DNA of 64,000 nucleotides. It comes from Solibacillus sp. R5-41. GTDB taxonomy: Bacteria > Bacillota > Bacilli > Bacillales_A > Planococcaceae. This document shows positions 25,459 through 35,079 of this stretch, in pieces. The notes beneath the pieces were generated by a model. The model saw nothing but the letters and a program-made list of their open reading frames with translations, searched no databases and was not told the DNA's origin. A program made the position numbers and the translations under genes. Numbering within the stretch: position 1 is the first letter of the stretch; each line of letters opens with the position of its first letter. The stretch spans positions 2,782,001-2,846,000 of the forward strand of contig NZ_CP024123.1 in the NCBI RefSeq assembly GCF_002736105.1, read 5' to 3'.

Positions 25459-26797
25459 TGTGAGCCCCCATTTCCGCAACAAGCGCATCGATTTCTTCTT
25501 TTGTGCGAATTTCTGTTACTGCGATTAATGCGTGATTTTCTAATTCTGGGTAAACGCGACCTAAGTCAAATCCACCGATAATGCCTTTTTCAATTAATGC
25601 TTTGTTAATTTCTGTAACTGATTTATTCGTTTTTACAACGATTTCATTGAAGTGCGCACCTTGATACAGCACTGTAAATCCAGCTGCTTCAAAAGCATTT
25701 TTTGCATAGCGCGTCTTTACGATGTTTTGCTTCGCCATTTCTTGCATACCTTGTTTCCCAAGTGCTGTCATCGCAACAGATGCTGCAAGGGCAAGTAATG
25801 CTTGGTTTGAACAAATGTTTGAAGTCGCTTTATCACGACGAATATGTTGTTCACGTGCTTGTAATGTTAATACATAACCACGGCGGCCATCTTGGTCAAC
25901 TGTTTCACCAACTAAACGACCTGGTACTTTACGCATTAATTTTGTTGTTACCGCAAAGTAACCACAGTGAGGACCACCATAACCTTCTGCAATACCAAAG
26001 ACCTGCGCATCCCCAACTGTAATGTCTGCACCTAATTTACCTGGAGGTGTTAAAACGCCAAGTGCTAATGGGTTTGCCGAAACGATGAATAACCCTTTTG
26101 CTTCATGCGCAATATCCGCCATTGCTTGTAAGTTTTCTACTTGACCAAAGAAGTTAGGATATTGAACGATAACACCTGCTGTTTGATCATCTACTAAATT
26201 ATTTAATGCTTCAATATCTGTTACGCCATCTTTTGTCGGAATTGTTACGACTTCAATTGACTGACCGTATGCATAAGTGGCAACAACATCTTTATATTCT
26301 GGGTGTACTGTACCCGAAACAAGTAATTTTTTACGACGTGTGTGACCTGCTGCTAACATACCCGCCTCAGCTAATGATGTACCGCCATCATACATTGAAG
26401 AGTTCGCTAAATCCATGCCCGTTAACTCTGCAATCATCGTTTGGAATTCAAAGATTGCTTGTAATTCCCCTTGAGAAATTTCAGGCTGGTATGGTGTATA
26501 TGCTGTATAAAACTCAGAACGTGAAATAACATGGTCTACGATAACTGGTTTGTAGTGATTGTAAACACCCGCGCCTAAAAACGATACATTCGATGCTGTA
26601 TCTTTATTTTTCGCTGCAAGTTGCGCTAATTCTTTCGTTAATGCCGCTTCTGATTTCGCTTCTTTAATATTGTATAAACCTTGGAAGCGTACTTGTTCAG
26701 GAATGTCAGCAAATAGCTCATCCACACTAGAAACTCCAATACGCTCTAACATTTCTTGCTTGTCTTGTTCCGTCATTGGTAAATAACGATGTTTCAT
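25451..26797 (-). CDS. gcvPA: Glycine dehydrogenase (decarboxylating), subunit 1
   Basis: The protein has 448 residues and is the non-PLP half of the P-protein. It shows the family text [20 protein letters not shown] at the start, [40 protein letters not shown] and [13 protein letters not shown]. The ribosome site is AGAGGG before the ATG. It is second in the operon, 21 nt after gcvT, and its stop overlaps the gcvPB start, coupling production of the two subunits. Confidence 0.95.
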   Translation of the reverse strand: MKHRYLPMTEQDKQEMLERIGVSSVDELFADIPEQVRFQGLYNIKEAKSEAALTKELAQLAAKNKDTASNVSFLGAGVYNHYKPVIVDHVISRSEFYTAYTPYQPEISQGELQAIFEFQTMIAELTGMDLANSSMYDGGTSLAEAGMLAAGHTRRKKLLVSGTVHPEYKDVVATYAYGQSIEVVTIPTKDGVTDIEALNNLVDDQTAGVIVQYPNFFGQVENLQAMADIAHEAKGLFIVSANPLALGVLTPPGKLGADITVGDAQVFGIAEGYGGPHCGYFAVTTKLMRKVPGRLVGETVDQDGRRGYVLTLQAREQHIRRDKATSNICSNQALLALAASVAMTALGKQGMQEMAKQNIVKTRYAKNAFEAAGFTVLYQGAHFNEIVVKTNKSVTEINKALIEKGIIGGFDLGRVYPELENHALIAVTEIRTKEEIDALVAEMGAHNA

Positions 26798-26818
26798 ACG
26801 TAACCCTCTTTTCGAATT

Positions 26819-27922
26819 TTATTTACTGCGTTTATAGAATGGTTTTTCGACAATAACAGCTTTCGCTAGTTTATTGCGAATTTCGATTTCTACTTCCATT
26901 CCTATTTCTGCAAATGTTGCGTCAATTAAAGCCATTCCAATATTGCGTTTTGTCATTGGTGATTGAGTACCTGTTGTAACCTCACCAATTTCTTGACCAT
27001 CTTTAAATACTTTATAGCCGTGACGTGGAATTCCTTTATCAATCATTTCAACGCCAACAGATTTACGTGGTAAGCCGTCTTCTTTTTGTGCGATTAATGC
27101 TTCTTGTCCAATGAATTTCGGCTCTTTTTGAAGTTTTACCGCAAAGCCAATTCCAGCTTCTAATGGCGAAATGTCTTGTGAAAGTTCTTGCCCGTATAAT
27201 GGTAAGCATGCTTCAAAGCGTAACGTATCACGTGCACCTAACCCAGCTGCAATGACACCTTGCTCTTTACCCGCATGTAAAATTTTATCCCATAAATCAA
27301 CAATCGCAACCGGTGTTCCGTAAATTTCAAAACCGTCCTCGCCTGTATAACCACTGCGTGAAACTAATACATTATGGCCTGATACATTCACGTTATCTTG
27401 GAATTTGAAATACTTAATTGTTGTTAAGTCTGTATCCGTTAACGTTTGTAATACTTCTTCTGATAGTGGTCCTTGTAGGGCAATTTGTGCAAAGTCATCA
27501 GAGGCATTTGTAATTGTCACATCGCCTTCTACATGTTCCTTCATCCAAGCAAAGTCTTTATCAATATTCGAAGCATTTACACATAGTAAATAACGTGTTT
27601 CATCTAAACGATAAGTTAATAAATCGTCTACTACGCCGCCATTTTCATAGCATAATGCACTATATTGTGCGCCACCAATCGCAATTTTTGAAATGTCATT
27701 TGATAATAATTTTTGTAAGTAAGGAAGCGCATCTGGACCTTCCACGAAAATTTCACCCATGTGTGAAACATCAAATAAGCCAGCACGGTTACGAACTGCA
27801 TCGTGCTCTTCTTTAATTGAAGAGAATTGTACCGGTAAATCCCAACCACCAAAATCAATTGTTTTCCCACCGTATTTTGCATATTCATCAAATAGCGGTG
27901 TTCGTTTTAATTCATTTGTCAT
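26819..27922 (-). CDS. gcvT: Aminomethyltransferase (T-protein)
   Basis: A 367-residue protein with the standard opening [20 protein letters not shown] and [12 protein letters not shown], the folate-binding FDVSHMGEI, and the C-terminal barrel ([19 protein letters not shown]). It transfers the methylene group from GcvH-bound aminomethyl to tetrahydrofolate and frees ammonia. It is the first gene of the operon and is controlled by the glycine riboswitch at about 28,256-28,460. AAGGAGG ribosome site. Confidence 0.95.
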   Translation of the reverse strand: MTNELKRTPLFDEYAKYGGKTIDFGGWDLPVQFSSIKEEHDAVRNRAGLFDVSHMGEIFVEGPDALPYLQKLLSNDISKIAIGGAQYSALCYENGGVVDDLLTYRLDETRYLLCVNASNIDKDFAWMKEHVEGDVTITNASDDFAQIALQGPLSEEVLQTLTDTDLTTIKYFKFQDNVNVSGHNVLVSRSGYTGEDGFEIYGTPVAIVDLWDKILHAGKEQGVIAAGLGARDTLRFEACLPLYGQELSQDISPLEAGIGFAVKLQKEPKFIGQEALIAQKEDGLPRKSVGVEMIDKGIPRHGYKVFKDGQEIGEVTTGTQSPMTKRNIGMALIDATFAEIGMEVEIEIRNKLAKAVIVEKPFYKRSK

Positions 27923-27962
27923 GTAAAGTCCTCCTTTAATTTATGTAGTTGCTTTTCTAGAT

Positions 27963-28163
27963 CAATTACGCCTAGGCGTAATTGCGTCCAGATTTTTTTC
28001 AAGCCCGCTCGAAAAACTCCTCTAAAAATCTGTGACATCCGCCGGGGGCTTCAACTTGATTCAGCCTGGGTTTAAACCCAACTGAATTAAGGTTATGCTT
28101 TGTATTCATCCGCCACTTATAGAAGTGGCAGACTTCTGCTGAAACAAGTTGAATAATTTAAGC
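27963..28163. repeat. Structured intergenic repeat, copy B
   Basis: Stem 1 is CAATTACGCC / GGCGTAATTG, then CGTCC. Stem 2 is CAGATTTTT / AAAAATCTG. The conserved block is GTGACATCCGCCGGGGGCTT. Stem 3 has arms CAACTTGATTCAGC / GCTGAAACAAGTTG enclosing GGGTTTAAACCC and ATTCATCCGCCACTTATAGA. It sits in the leader between the riboswitch and gcvT. Confidence 0.75.
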
Positions 28164-28255
28164 AAGGTCAACCCTTTTTCATGCCAATTAAATAGGAATA
28201 AAGACGCCCAAATTTACTAAAAAGCAAAAAAATAGACAGACGAATCCCATTTAAT

Positions 28256-28460
28256 GAGATTCCCTGTCCTTGCACCTGAAAGTTACACCTAAAATTGAAA
28301 TTCCATTCACATTTTAGGCTTTCCCCTTTGGTGGCTGTAATATAACATCACAGCACTCTCCAGAGTTGCGTCCAATACGAGTCTTTTTGCCTGAGAGATT
28401 CATAGATCTTCTATTTGCTCCTTCGGCGACGTGACTTCACGTTCTCTCCCCGTATCTTCA
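28256..28460 (-). promoter_or_regulatory. Tandem glycine riboswitch
   Basis: On the minus strand the first aptamer has GGGGAGAG, CGCCGAAGGAGCAAAT, then ATCTCTCAGGCAAAAAGAC and GGAC; the second has CTCTGGAGAG, GCCACCAAAGGGGAAAGCC, and CAGGTGCAAGGACAGGG. This is the two-aptamer arrangement that senses glycine and switches on gcvT expression. It lies 340-540 nt before gcvT, with repeat B in between, an unusually long leader. Confidence 0.9.
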
Positions 28461-28587
28461 TCCGCGTTGCTATAAAATTGACTTGTTTCCCAAGACAACC
28501 TTTAGCAATATCCTAACATTGAATGTAATGTGAACGCAATCTTTTTTTAATAACAGATAAAAAACGAACTTTATTCGATATTTTAAA

Positions 28588-29103
28588 TTAATTATTCGCT
28601 TTTAGACGATTCACTTGGAATGCAATATACTCGACAATTTGTCTTAACGAACGATTGGCTGTCAATACTTGAATATGGCCAGCTTCTCGATAAAATTTCC
28701 TTCTGTACAAATACAGGTCCTTCAGTTCTTTCTCCGTGGAAGTTTGGACAATTGGACGGTTTTTATCGTTTCGAATACGTGTGTAAATATCGTCAAATAG
28801 TGCATCTAAGAAAAATACTAAGCCTGTCCTTCTCATAATTTTGCGGTTTTCTTCACGAATCGCAACACCACCACCTGTCGCGATTATGCAGGCTTCATCT
28901 CGGAAAGAACGTAAAAATTCGGTTTCAATTTCTCGAAAACGTGCCTCTCCGTATTTTTCAAATAGTTCAGGTATTGTCATTCCTTGTTGCCTTACAATTT
29001 CATGATCCATATCATAATAAGGCATTTTAAGAAAAAAACTTAAGCGCCTACCGATAGCACTTTTCCCGCATCCCATAAAGCCCACTAAATATATTTTTCG
29101 CAT
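28588..29103 (-). CDS. aroK: Shikimate kinase
   Basis: The protein has 171 residues. The Walker A motif GFMGCGKSAIG is at residues 7-17. The shikimate site has DMDHEIVRQQGMTIPELFEK and ATGGGVAIREENR, the lid has RNDKNRPIV. It phosphorylates shikimate in chorismate synthesis. The start is the ATG at 29103, 6 nt after AAGGTG; three upstream codons (GTG ATT TGC) are not needed. It lies just 3' of the comG operon in the same direction, as in other bacilli. Confidence 0.92.
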   Translation of the reverse strand: MRKIYLVGFMGCGKSAIGRRLSFFLKMPYYDMDHEIVRQQGMTIPELFEKYGEARFREIETEFLRSFRDEACIIATGGGVAIREENRKIMRRTGLVFFLDALFDDIYTRIRNDKNRPIVQTSTEKELKDLYLYRRKFYREAGHIQVLTANRSLRQIVEYIAFQVNRLKANN

Positions 29104-29121
29104 GCAAATCACCTTCTTCTA

Positions 29122-29331
29122 TCAATTACGTCTCGGTGTTATCGAGGTCTGTATGATACAGGTCAGTTAGCCACTGTCGCGTAATTGCGACAAACTTTGT
29201 CTAACACCCTCAATTAAATAGTGCTATTCACCGGGGTCTTTATCTTCGTTCAGTACTGGTTTAACAGAAAAAACGAACTCTGCATTCATCTCTCCACCTA
29301 TTAAAGTGGGAGTTTTAAGCTGAACGAGGAT
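29122..29331. repeat. Structured intergenic repeat, copy C (diverged)
   Basis: It contains CAATTACGTCTCGG, GCGTAATTGCGACAAACTTTG, and TCACCGGGGTCTT. The last stem has arms TCGTTCAG / CTGAACGA enclosing CATTCATCTCTCCACCTATT and AAAGTGGGAG. It shares most of its order with copy B. Its end lies 16 nt 3' of the comGG stop. Confidence 0.6.
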
Positions 29332-29347
29332 AAACGTGCTACTTCAA

Positions 29348-29560
29348 TTAATCGTTAAAAGTACTTAGTATATTTATCGTAGCACGAACGTAAATAGATT
29401 CCAATGAGTTATATGTTTTTAATTGTGCAAAATAGGCATTTGTATATAGTAATGCAGCCCCTGTCACAATAAATAGTAAAACAATTGCAAATGGAAAAAT
29501 AATTCCCCGTTCATTCTTTAGCAAGCGGTAAAACCAAGCGCCTTTCCCTCTTCGTCCCAT
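29348..29560 (-). CDS. comGG: ComGG-like minor pseudopilin, short
   Basis: A 70-residue protein, shorter than the roughly 120 residues usual for ComGG. After a basic N-terminus (RRGKGAWFYRLLKNERGI) it has one membrane helix, IIFPFAIVLLFIVTGAALLY, and a short C-terminal part. It is the last comG gene and overlaps the end of comGF. The structured repeat C follows 16 nt after the stop, so the gene may have lost its 3' part. Assignment rests mostly on operon position. Confidence 0.65.
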   Translation of the reverse strand: MGRRGKGAWFYRLLKNERGIIFPFAIVLLFIVTGAALLYTNAYFAQLKTYNSLESIYVRATINILSTFND

Positions 29561-29966
29561 CTCGCATCACAACTTTCACTAATAATTCATTACCTTCAAT
29601 CGTTAAATCCCATACATCCACATAGGGTAAAAGGATTTCATTCCCGCCTTTATTGGATCGTTTACGAATATGCAATCCAGAACGGTCAAAAATAAAATAG
29701 CGATCCACCTCATCAATAAGTTCTAATTGTAAGCTCGTACTTGAATTCAGTTTGCCTGTTAACGAGCGCTCATTGTACTGATTAAGGTCATAAATAAATA
29801 ATTCCCAATTGACTTCTTCTTTCATTTTTTCAAGAGTAATAATTTCCCGAAACCCAAAAATTAATAGTAAGCTTATATTGGCAAATAATATAAAAATTAT
29901 GAGTTGGAAAATACTTTCTAAAAATGTAAATCCCCGTTCATCCCATCTTTTTGTTTGGATTAAACG
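29511..29966 (-). CDS. comGF: ComGF-like minor pseudopilin
   Basis: The protein has 151 residues. The prepilin-type N-terminus KRWDERGFTFLESIFQLIIF has the cleavage glycine and Glu+5. The C-terminal domain (LYDLNQYNER, LELIDEVDRYFIFDRSG, LPYVDVWDLTIEGNELLVKV) matches the ComGF pattern. The ATG at 29966 overlaps the comGE stop (ATGCGTTTAA). It takes part in the DNA-uptake pseudopilus. Confidence 0.85.
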   Translation of the reverse strand, partial: RLIQTKRWDERGFTFLESIFQLIIFILFANISLLLIFGFREIITLEKMKEEVNWELFIYDLNQYNERSLTGKLNSSTSLQLELIDEVDRYFIFDRSGLHIRKRSNKGGNEILLPYVDVWDLTIEGNELLVKVVMRDGTKRERRLVLPLAKE

Positions 29967-30253
29967 CATAGTTGGTGTTCCTCTACATCCACAGAATAAG
30001 TTACACAAACAGTACCAGTATCAAAATCCCAAAAGTAAGAAATGCCTTCAATTTCTTGCATGCCATTCCATTCGCCATATCGTTGCTGCAGTAATGCGCC
30101 ATTGAATGCCACTTCAGCAGCATGTGCTTGCCGTTTTTGTAGCTCCAACTGTTGTTTCATATGATAGGTTAGTGGAACGAGGCTCGTACTCAAAAAAAAT
30201 AATATTACGACAGCCAACAATGCCTCAACAAAAGAAAAGCCTTGTTCATTCAT
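29960..30253 (-). CDS. comGE: ComGE-like minor pseudopilin
   Basis: A 97-residue protein starting MNEQGFSFVEALLAVVILFF, a class III prepilin signal (G-F-S-F-V-E). The remaining short domain reads LQQRYGEWNGMQEIEGISYF. GAGG lies 5 nt before the ATG. The gene overlaps both comGD and comGF by a few bases. Confidence 0.85.
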   Translation of the reverse strand: MNEQGFSFVEALLAVVILFFLSTSLVPLTYHMKQQLELQKRQAHAAEVAFNGALLQQRYGEWNGMQEIEGISYFWDFDTGTVCVTYSVDVEEHQLCV

Positions 30254-30695
30254 TCCTCGTTACTCTCCCTTTCCCTATGTTAATATGGTAACTATATATT
30301 TCTCCCTCATAATGAAAAGCCATGCTTCCAAATGATTGCAAATTACCATTCGTTCGAAAATATAACCTTGGATTTGGTGCTGATAAATATAATTGCATCC
30401 CTTCTGGTAAATGTGAGCGGTACAGGATTTCCTGTCCTACAAAATATTTAATGACCAGTTCGGTATTGTCATATATGTCGATGATTACCGGTCGTTGTTC
30501 TTCAATTGCCTTCATTTGTGCCATGCGCATTAATATTTCCACTTCGTCCATTGTTTTTAATACTGTGAGCCGGTTGAATTTGTCATGTGAAAAATATAGG
30601 ATGGACGAACATAAAATCATGATTACTGCCAATACGACTAACATTTCCATTAACGTAAAGCCTTGTTCATTACGAAGGCTTCGTTTAATTCCCAC
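30246..30695 (-). CDS. comGD: ComGD-like minor pseudopilin
   Basis: A 149-residue protein with prepilin signal RNEQGFTLMEMLVVLAVIMI. The body is a small beta-rich domain (IIDIYDNTELVIKYFVGQEI; FRTNGNLQSFGSMAFHYEGE). It starts with GTG at the end of comGC. A member of the competence pseudopilus. Confidence 0.88.
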   Translation of the reverse strand: MGIKRSLRNEQGFTLMEMLVVLAVIMILCSSILYFSHDKFNRLTVLKTMDEVEILMRMAQMKAIEEQRPVIIDIYDNTELVIKYFVGQEILYRSHLPEGMQLYLSAPNPRLYFRTNGNLQSFGSMAFHYEGEIYSYHINIGKGRVTRNE

Positions 30696-31005
30696 TTGCT
30701 TGCGAGGTAGATGCTACCTTCCCTTCTCCGTCAATCGTTACCTGCTCACCATTTGGACATTCTTTATTTGATTCTGGAATATAACCGGCCGTCACTAAAT
30801 CATCAATTGACGTTGGGTAGCTTTTATTTTCCAGCTTATACGCCTCGACCTGCCCCTGAATCATAACTACATAGGCATCGCATCCTTTTTTATCAATGGA
30901 CGCGAAATGTTTGGAGACATTTGGAATCGTTACCAGAATTAAAATAGAGATAATTAACAGCACTACCAACATTTCCACTAAAGTGAAACCTCGTTCATTT
31001 TTCAT
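30685..31005 (-). CDS. comGC: Major competence pseudopilin ComGC
   Basis: The protein has 106 residues, MKNERGFTLVEMLVVLLIIS, with the cleavage Gly-Phe and Glu+5. The family text KKGCDAYVVMIQGQVEAYKL has one conserved Cys and a second lies in SNKECPNGEQV, giving the usual disulfide. The start at 31005 follows GAGAGGAG. It is the main subunit of the DNA-uptake pseudopilus and is processed by ComC. Confidence 0.93.
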   Translation of the reverse strand: MKNERGFTLVEMLVVLLIISILILVTIPNVSKHFASIDKKGCDAYVVMIQGQVEAYKLENKSYPTSIDDLVTAGYIPESNKECPNGEQVTIDGEGKVASTSQASGN

Positions 31006-31018
31006 GTCGTTACTCCTC

Positions 31019-32095
31019 TCAAATAAAATCAAGTACATCATACATTGGAATCAAGATGCTTAAATATGCAGCAATAACACAAGCTGCAATAATCATAAAT
31101 AAAAGCGGCTGAATTATCGTCATCAAAAAACGGATTGTCACCTGCAAGCGTTTATCTAATAGCTCACAATATAAAATCAATTCCCGCCCGAGCATCCCAC
31201 TAGCTTCCCCGTGCGCAATAAAATGCTCAAACTTCGGATAAAAAAAACCATCAATTTGAACCGCATCCGCCAATGAATCCCCTAATATTACTTTTTCTTG
31301 TAGTAGTTGTGCGACATAGGCAATTTGGATTTGGTGTTCTTGGTTTTTTAGATGGCCAAGCGCTTGTTGTAAGGAAAAGCCTGCAAGTAGTAAATTTCCT
31401 AATACCCTTGAAAAATGGCGGGTTAATAGTAATTTCCAAAAGTGGCCGAGCAAAGGGATTTTAAATAGGAGCGTTAACTGAAGGTCGACACGTTTGCGTT
31501 TAATGTAGTAGATAAAAGTCATCACAATACTAAACGTGATCACTACGAGCCCAATAATGTAATCGGGCATATGCAATAAGAAGGAGGACCATTGCACACT
31601 CGTCGATACTTCATTTTGAGCTCTTGATGTGACCATGGTCGAAATGTTTGGTAAAAAATACGTGCGGAAAGCAAGAAATAACCCCATTAAAAATACAAAT
31701 AATAATACGGGATAGGACAGCACCTTCACTAATTTCAATTTCATCTCCTGTTGAAAGGTTAATTGCTGTGAAACGATTTGAACGGTTTCAGCTAACTGTC
31801 CAGTCATTTCCGAGAGTTCAATCGACACCAAATACTGTTTTTCTAAACCTAATAGATTTAAAACTTGTGTAGCGCCACCACCGTCTTGAAGTACCTCACT
31901 TACTTTTCGTTGAAGATCCTCATATTGCTTTATATGAAATGGTAAGAGCATTTGTATAGAATGCGGAAAAGTATACCCTTCTTTAAGCAAGTCCCCCATC
32001 CTCTCTAAAAATACCGGAAAATCCAACACTTTCACTTTCCGATAACTAGTAATACTAAGATTTGCAAAACGCCTCCTAAGAAGAGGTAGGTTCAT
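31019..32095 (-). CDS. comGB: Competence type IV pilus assembly protein ComGB
   Basis: A 358-residue GspF/PilC-type membrane protein with two repeated domains, each with the family mark ([40 protein letters not shown]). Three membrane segments lie at about 120-145, 170-195 and 325-350 ([20 protein letters not shown]). It platforms pseudopilus assembly with the ATPase ComGA. It overlaps the comGA stop by 20 nt. Confidence 0.93.
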   Translation of the reverse strand: MNLPLLRRRFANLSITSYRKVKVLDFPVFLERMGDLLKEGYTFPHSIQMLLPFHIKQYEDLQRKVSEVLQDGGGATQVLNLLGLEKQYLVSIELSEMTGQLAETVQIVSQQLTFQQEMKLKLVKVLSYPVLLFVFLMGLFLAFRTYFLPNISTMVTSRAQNEVSTSVQWSSFLLHMPDYIIGLVVITFSIVMTFIYYIKRKRVDLQLTLLFKIPLLGHFWKLLLTRHFSRVLGNLLLAGFSLQQALGHLKNQEHQIQIAYVAQLLQEKVILGDSLADAVQIDGFFYPKFEHFIAHGEASGMLGRELILYCELLDKRLQVTIRFLMTIIQPLLFMIIAACVIAAYLSILIPMYDVLDFI

Positions 32096-32441
32096 ACAGC
32101 TTCACCCCTAGTTTTGCCCTTTGACCGGCTAATGTTTGATCATAGGGGAGCATATATTTTCCTTGGTGGGCTATTTCATTCAAAGCGGCTTCAAGTGTGG
32201 TTTCAGATAATATTTCAAACAATGCTTTTTGCTCATCCTGCTCCGTGCTAATTAACGTTTGCGTAACGACGGCTATAAGCATTTGTCGCATCTCTTCAAC
32301 AGAAACATCTAAATCCATCAAGCGATATAGACAATTGATTGTATCTTTTGCATGGACGGTTGAAATTACCAAATGTCCGGTGAAAGCGGCTTCAATGGCA
32401 ATTTTCGCCGTTTCTTTATCGCGAATTTCTCCAACCATTAT
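32076..32441 (-). pseudogene. comGA: comGA, 3' fragment (interrupted by the mobile element)
   Basis: About 122 codons of the traffic ATPase Com[42 protein letters not shown] (the Asp/Glu Walker B side and the His-box H-A-K-D). No native start is present; the open frame extends 33 nt into the element with a TTG and no ribosome site. The matching 5' part is 20.6 kb away at 53,073-53,714. While the element is in place the operon is polar and competence should be off. Confidence 0.92.
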
Positions 32442-32455
32442 GATGGATTTTATAT

Positions 32456-32477
32456 ATATGTTTTTTACGTTCAAAAT
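32456..32477 (+). repeat. Left terminal inverted repeat of the element
   Basis: ATATGTTTTTTACGTTCAAA, then AT. It matches the reverse complement of 53,041-53,062 at 18 of 22 positions. It may be a recombinase arm site. It overlaps a hairpin GTTCAAAATAATCC / GGATTATTTATATTTTGAAC (32,469-32,518). Confidence 0.6.
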
Positions 32478-33310
32478 AATCCATTTATTGATATATCAGG
32501 ATTATTTATATTTTGAACACAAAAAAACCTATTAGATTGTTTATTAACACAACCCAATAGGTCCTATAAATTGTTTAATACAAAGAAACAAAGAAAATAA
32601 AAAGCTTTTTATTATTTTAATCGAATAAACATTAGTTTTTAATATTATTTAGTACAATTAAGTAAATTCTTTGCTAAAAGTTTTCCTGTACATAATTATC
32701 ATCAAATATTATATAGAAATTCCCCAATATAAAGATTACATTACACTGTGTGTAAATAGATTTGGATGGAAACTCTAACATAAATTAAATTTTCGTATTA
32801 ATTATCCTATTTCTTCCTATTCGGTTTGAGTAAAGTACTGTGTAAAAATTAAAGTCTTTGAAGTTCTTACATCCCATAAGTCTAATACATTAGCTACATA
32901 GCCAAAACGATTTTCCAACTATATTCGCCTCCAATTTAATGTCGCTCTATTAGTACATTATTTCAAAGATCATTTACATAAGACTTTATTGCAATAAATT
33001 AAAAATTTAATGTTATACCTTTTGTTATTCAATTATTTTTAGACGAATTGTAATATTAGTGCAACACCCAAGTTTAAAAAAAGACCCTCAAAACTTTTGG
33101 GTATTGGGAAATGGATAAAGTCATTTTCGAACGTGGCTAAACAAAGGGCTGTATAGACATTTTCATTTAACATGAAAGAAAGGAATCTTGATTAGATATC
33201 CGTAATTTGGATTAATATTAGTTGTTCGCCAAGCATAAGACTTCCAACATGCATGTATAGATAACAATAAAACCTGCTAGATTAATTATTAATATAAATT
33301 TAGGAAATTA
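32475..33310. other. Gene-free left end of the element
   Basis: About 830 nt of AT-rich DNA. Apart from the terminal hairpin it has a stem CCTATTAGATTGT / ACAACCCAATAGG at 32,528-32,561 (11 of 13 pairs, with A/T tracts on both sides), a likely bidirectional terminator. I see no open frame with protein-like composition. Non-coding ends of this kind are usual for large transposons. Confidence 0.6.
32528..32561. terminator. Hairpin near the left end of the element
   Basis: Stem CCTATTAGATTGT / ACAACCCAATAGG. It may insulate the element from comGA transcription. Confidence 0.5.
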
Positions 33311-34306
33311 TTAACTCTTTAAACAATTTAAAATATCATTAGCCAAAATCTTTGATCCAGCAGCACCCTTTAGATATCTTAAATCTCCAGTTGATAACCA
33401 ATCAATTTCTTTTAAGTTCATTAATATTTGAGCAATCTTAACTGAATCTGGCTGTTGAGATTTCGTTAAATAATTTTCATTAATAACTTCATTTCCTGAT
33501 ATTGAGAGAGCATTTAAGCATGTAATATGTGTCATTCTGAAGAGCTTATTATCTTCCCATTCATTTGGGAATAACTCTTTTATTGTATTAAAGTAAAACA
33601 AACATAAATTAAGCTTTTTCTCTTTAGACAAATTATCTAATTGTGACTTCTTAGTTAAAAGCTTCACCATATTATACAAGTTCTGCAGAGTAATATTTTT
33701 TTCCTTACTTCTCCTCCCCGTAAGTGTCCCTTTATTAAAGAAGGGACTTTCTGGCTTTAAAATCAGATTTGTTGCAACCCAACTTATTTCATCATTATTT
33801 CTGTTTAAATATCTACTTAATGAAGTCCCAATTCCCCTTGCTTTTGTATTAATTACATCGAATAATTTAATTTCCTCATCATCATCCAAATAATGAAATG
33901 CTAAAAATGGTACATTAAGTGTGCAGTCTGTTTCGTTTATATATTCTTTAATTCCGCCTAGACGGTGCTGCCCATCCATCAATGTTGCTTTCTTTTTACA
34001 TATTAATCTTCCCAAATTTGGACGTTGTTTATCATAAGCATGAAATTCCCAGTTACCACTAGCATTTAATAAAATCGGTGTGTATAAGGAACCTTCTCCT
34101 TGCGATAAGTAACTTGCGAAATCATGACAACGTTTGGTATTTATCGGTCGTTGATATCCTTTGCCGGAATGATCATTGTACAACTTGGAATATGAAAAAG
34201 TTACTGCTACTTGAGAAGAAACAAACCCCTGATAAGCTACTCTCCCTCTCATTTTAGATTGAATAACATTCTCTATCGCTATATTGGATGGTAAATTATT
34301 ACTCAT
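33311..34306 (-). CDS. DGQHR-domain (DndB-like) protein
   Basis: The protein has 331 residues. The signature is CKKKATLMDGQHRLGGIKEY, the DGQHR motif that gives the family its name; upstream is GYQRPINTKRCHDFASYLSQ. DndB, the known member, regulates DNA phosphorothioation genes, and DGQHR proteins often occur in defence islands. No dndCDE genes are seen here, so this is probably a stand-alone member. The ribosome site AAGGAG is 7 nt before the ATG. It is divergent from the XRE gene at 34,456. Confidence 0.8.
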   Translation of the reverse strand: MSNNLPSNIAIENVIQSKMRGRVAYQGFVSSQVAVTFSYSKLYNDHSGKGYQRPINTKRCHDFASYLSQGEGSLYTPILLNASGNWEFHAYDKQRPNLGRLICKKKATLMDGQHRLGGIKEYINETDCTLNVPFLAFHYLDDDEEIKLFDVINTKARGIGTSLSRYLNRNNDEISWVATNLILKPESPFFNKGTLTGRRSKEKNITLQNLYNMVKLLTKKSQLDNLSKEKKLNLCLFYFNTIKELFPNEWEDNKLFRMTHITCLNALSISGNEVINENYLTKSQQPDSVKIAQILMNLKEIDWLSTGDLRYLKGAAGSKILANDILNCLKS

Positions 34307-34427
34307 ATATATTCTCCTTTTATCAAATTTATAATCATTTTAATACTAATCAATAATATAAACTAAAAACTATTAACTTTAAAGTTATTTTTTTTATATT
34401 TTAATGGTATGTGATATTTATTTGACC

Positions 34428-34451
34428 TCACCTAGTCTAAAAGTGAGGTGA
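34428..34451. promoter_or_regulatory. Palindrome over the XRE gene's ribosome site
   Basis: TCACCT (34,428) and AGGTGA (34,446) form an exact inverted pair with a 12-nt spacer; the right arm is the Shine-Dalgarno of the XRE gene. It may be an autoregulatory operator or an RNA hairpin hiding the ribosome site. Confidence 0.4.
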
Positions 34452-34455
34452 TATT

Positions 34456-34809
34456 ATGTTTAATTTAACAAAAAGAGTAGGTAAAAATATTAGAGCTATT
34501 AGAAAGGCCCAAAATTTAACTATTGATGAATTAGCCGAAAAATGTGATTTTCAGGCACCATACCTATCTGATGTAGAACGCGGAGAGAGAAATATAACTC
34601 TACAGACTCTAACAAAAATATTAGATGCTTTAGATGTACACCCTGGGAGAGTATTAATTCCTGAAAAAAAGTCTGATTTAGATATTGGAGATGTAAAAGA
34701 AGAACTGTTACAAGTTCTATTAAGTTCTCTTGAAGACAAAAGCGAAAATGATATTAGAATGTTATTAAATGTTTCTAATGAAATATTTAATACGTATAAG
34801 AAAAAATAA
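34456..34809 (+). CDS. XRE-family regulator
   Basis: A 117-residue protein with an HTH at residues 8-62: KRVGKNIRAIRKAQNLTIDE, LAEKCDFQAPYLSDVERGER, NITLQTLTKILDALDVHPGR. Its C-terminal tail (70-117) is acidic and probably helical (dimerisation). It is the only rightward gene in the element and is likely a local controller of the divergent DGQHR gene or the defence operon. The ribosome site is GAGGTGA. Confidence 0.85.
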   Translation: MFNLTKRVGKNIRAIRKAQNLTIDELAEKCDFQAPYLSDVERGERNITLQTLTKILDALDVHPGRVLIPEKKSDLDIGDVKEELLQVLLSSLEDKSENDIRMLLNVSNEIFNTYKKK

Positions 34810-34811
34810 AA

Positions 34812-34850
34812 AACAAACAGCTAGTTGATTAAATTCATCAGCTGTTTGTT
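34812..34850 (-). terminator. Terminator of the Septu-like operon / XRE gene
   Basis: Exact 11-bp stem AACAAACAGCT / AGCTGTTTGTT. On the minus strand it is followed by TTTTTATTTTTTC, so it mainly serves the leftward operon. Confidence 0.75.
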
Positions 34851-34969
34851 AACAATTCAGGTTTAATTCCTATTCAATTAAAGAGTTTCAGAAGGCCTAT
34901 AATTATGTGAATGCTTAGTTCCGGTATTATGGCTACTGGAACTTACGTGGGAGTTAGATGAAGAAAGGG

Positions 34970-34991
34970 AAGGGCTGTTGTGACAGCCCTT
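34970..34991 (+). terminator. Second stem-loop between convergent genes
   Basis: AAGGGCTGT-TGTG-ACAGCCCTT, an exact 9-bp stem followed by CTTGTTGT. Confidence 0.55.
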
Positions 34992-35079
34992 CTTGTTGTA
35001 CCACTAACACCATCCAAAATTTTAATATTGAGTAATATTTTCACTCGTAATTTTGCCTATTATGAATTGATTGTATCAA

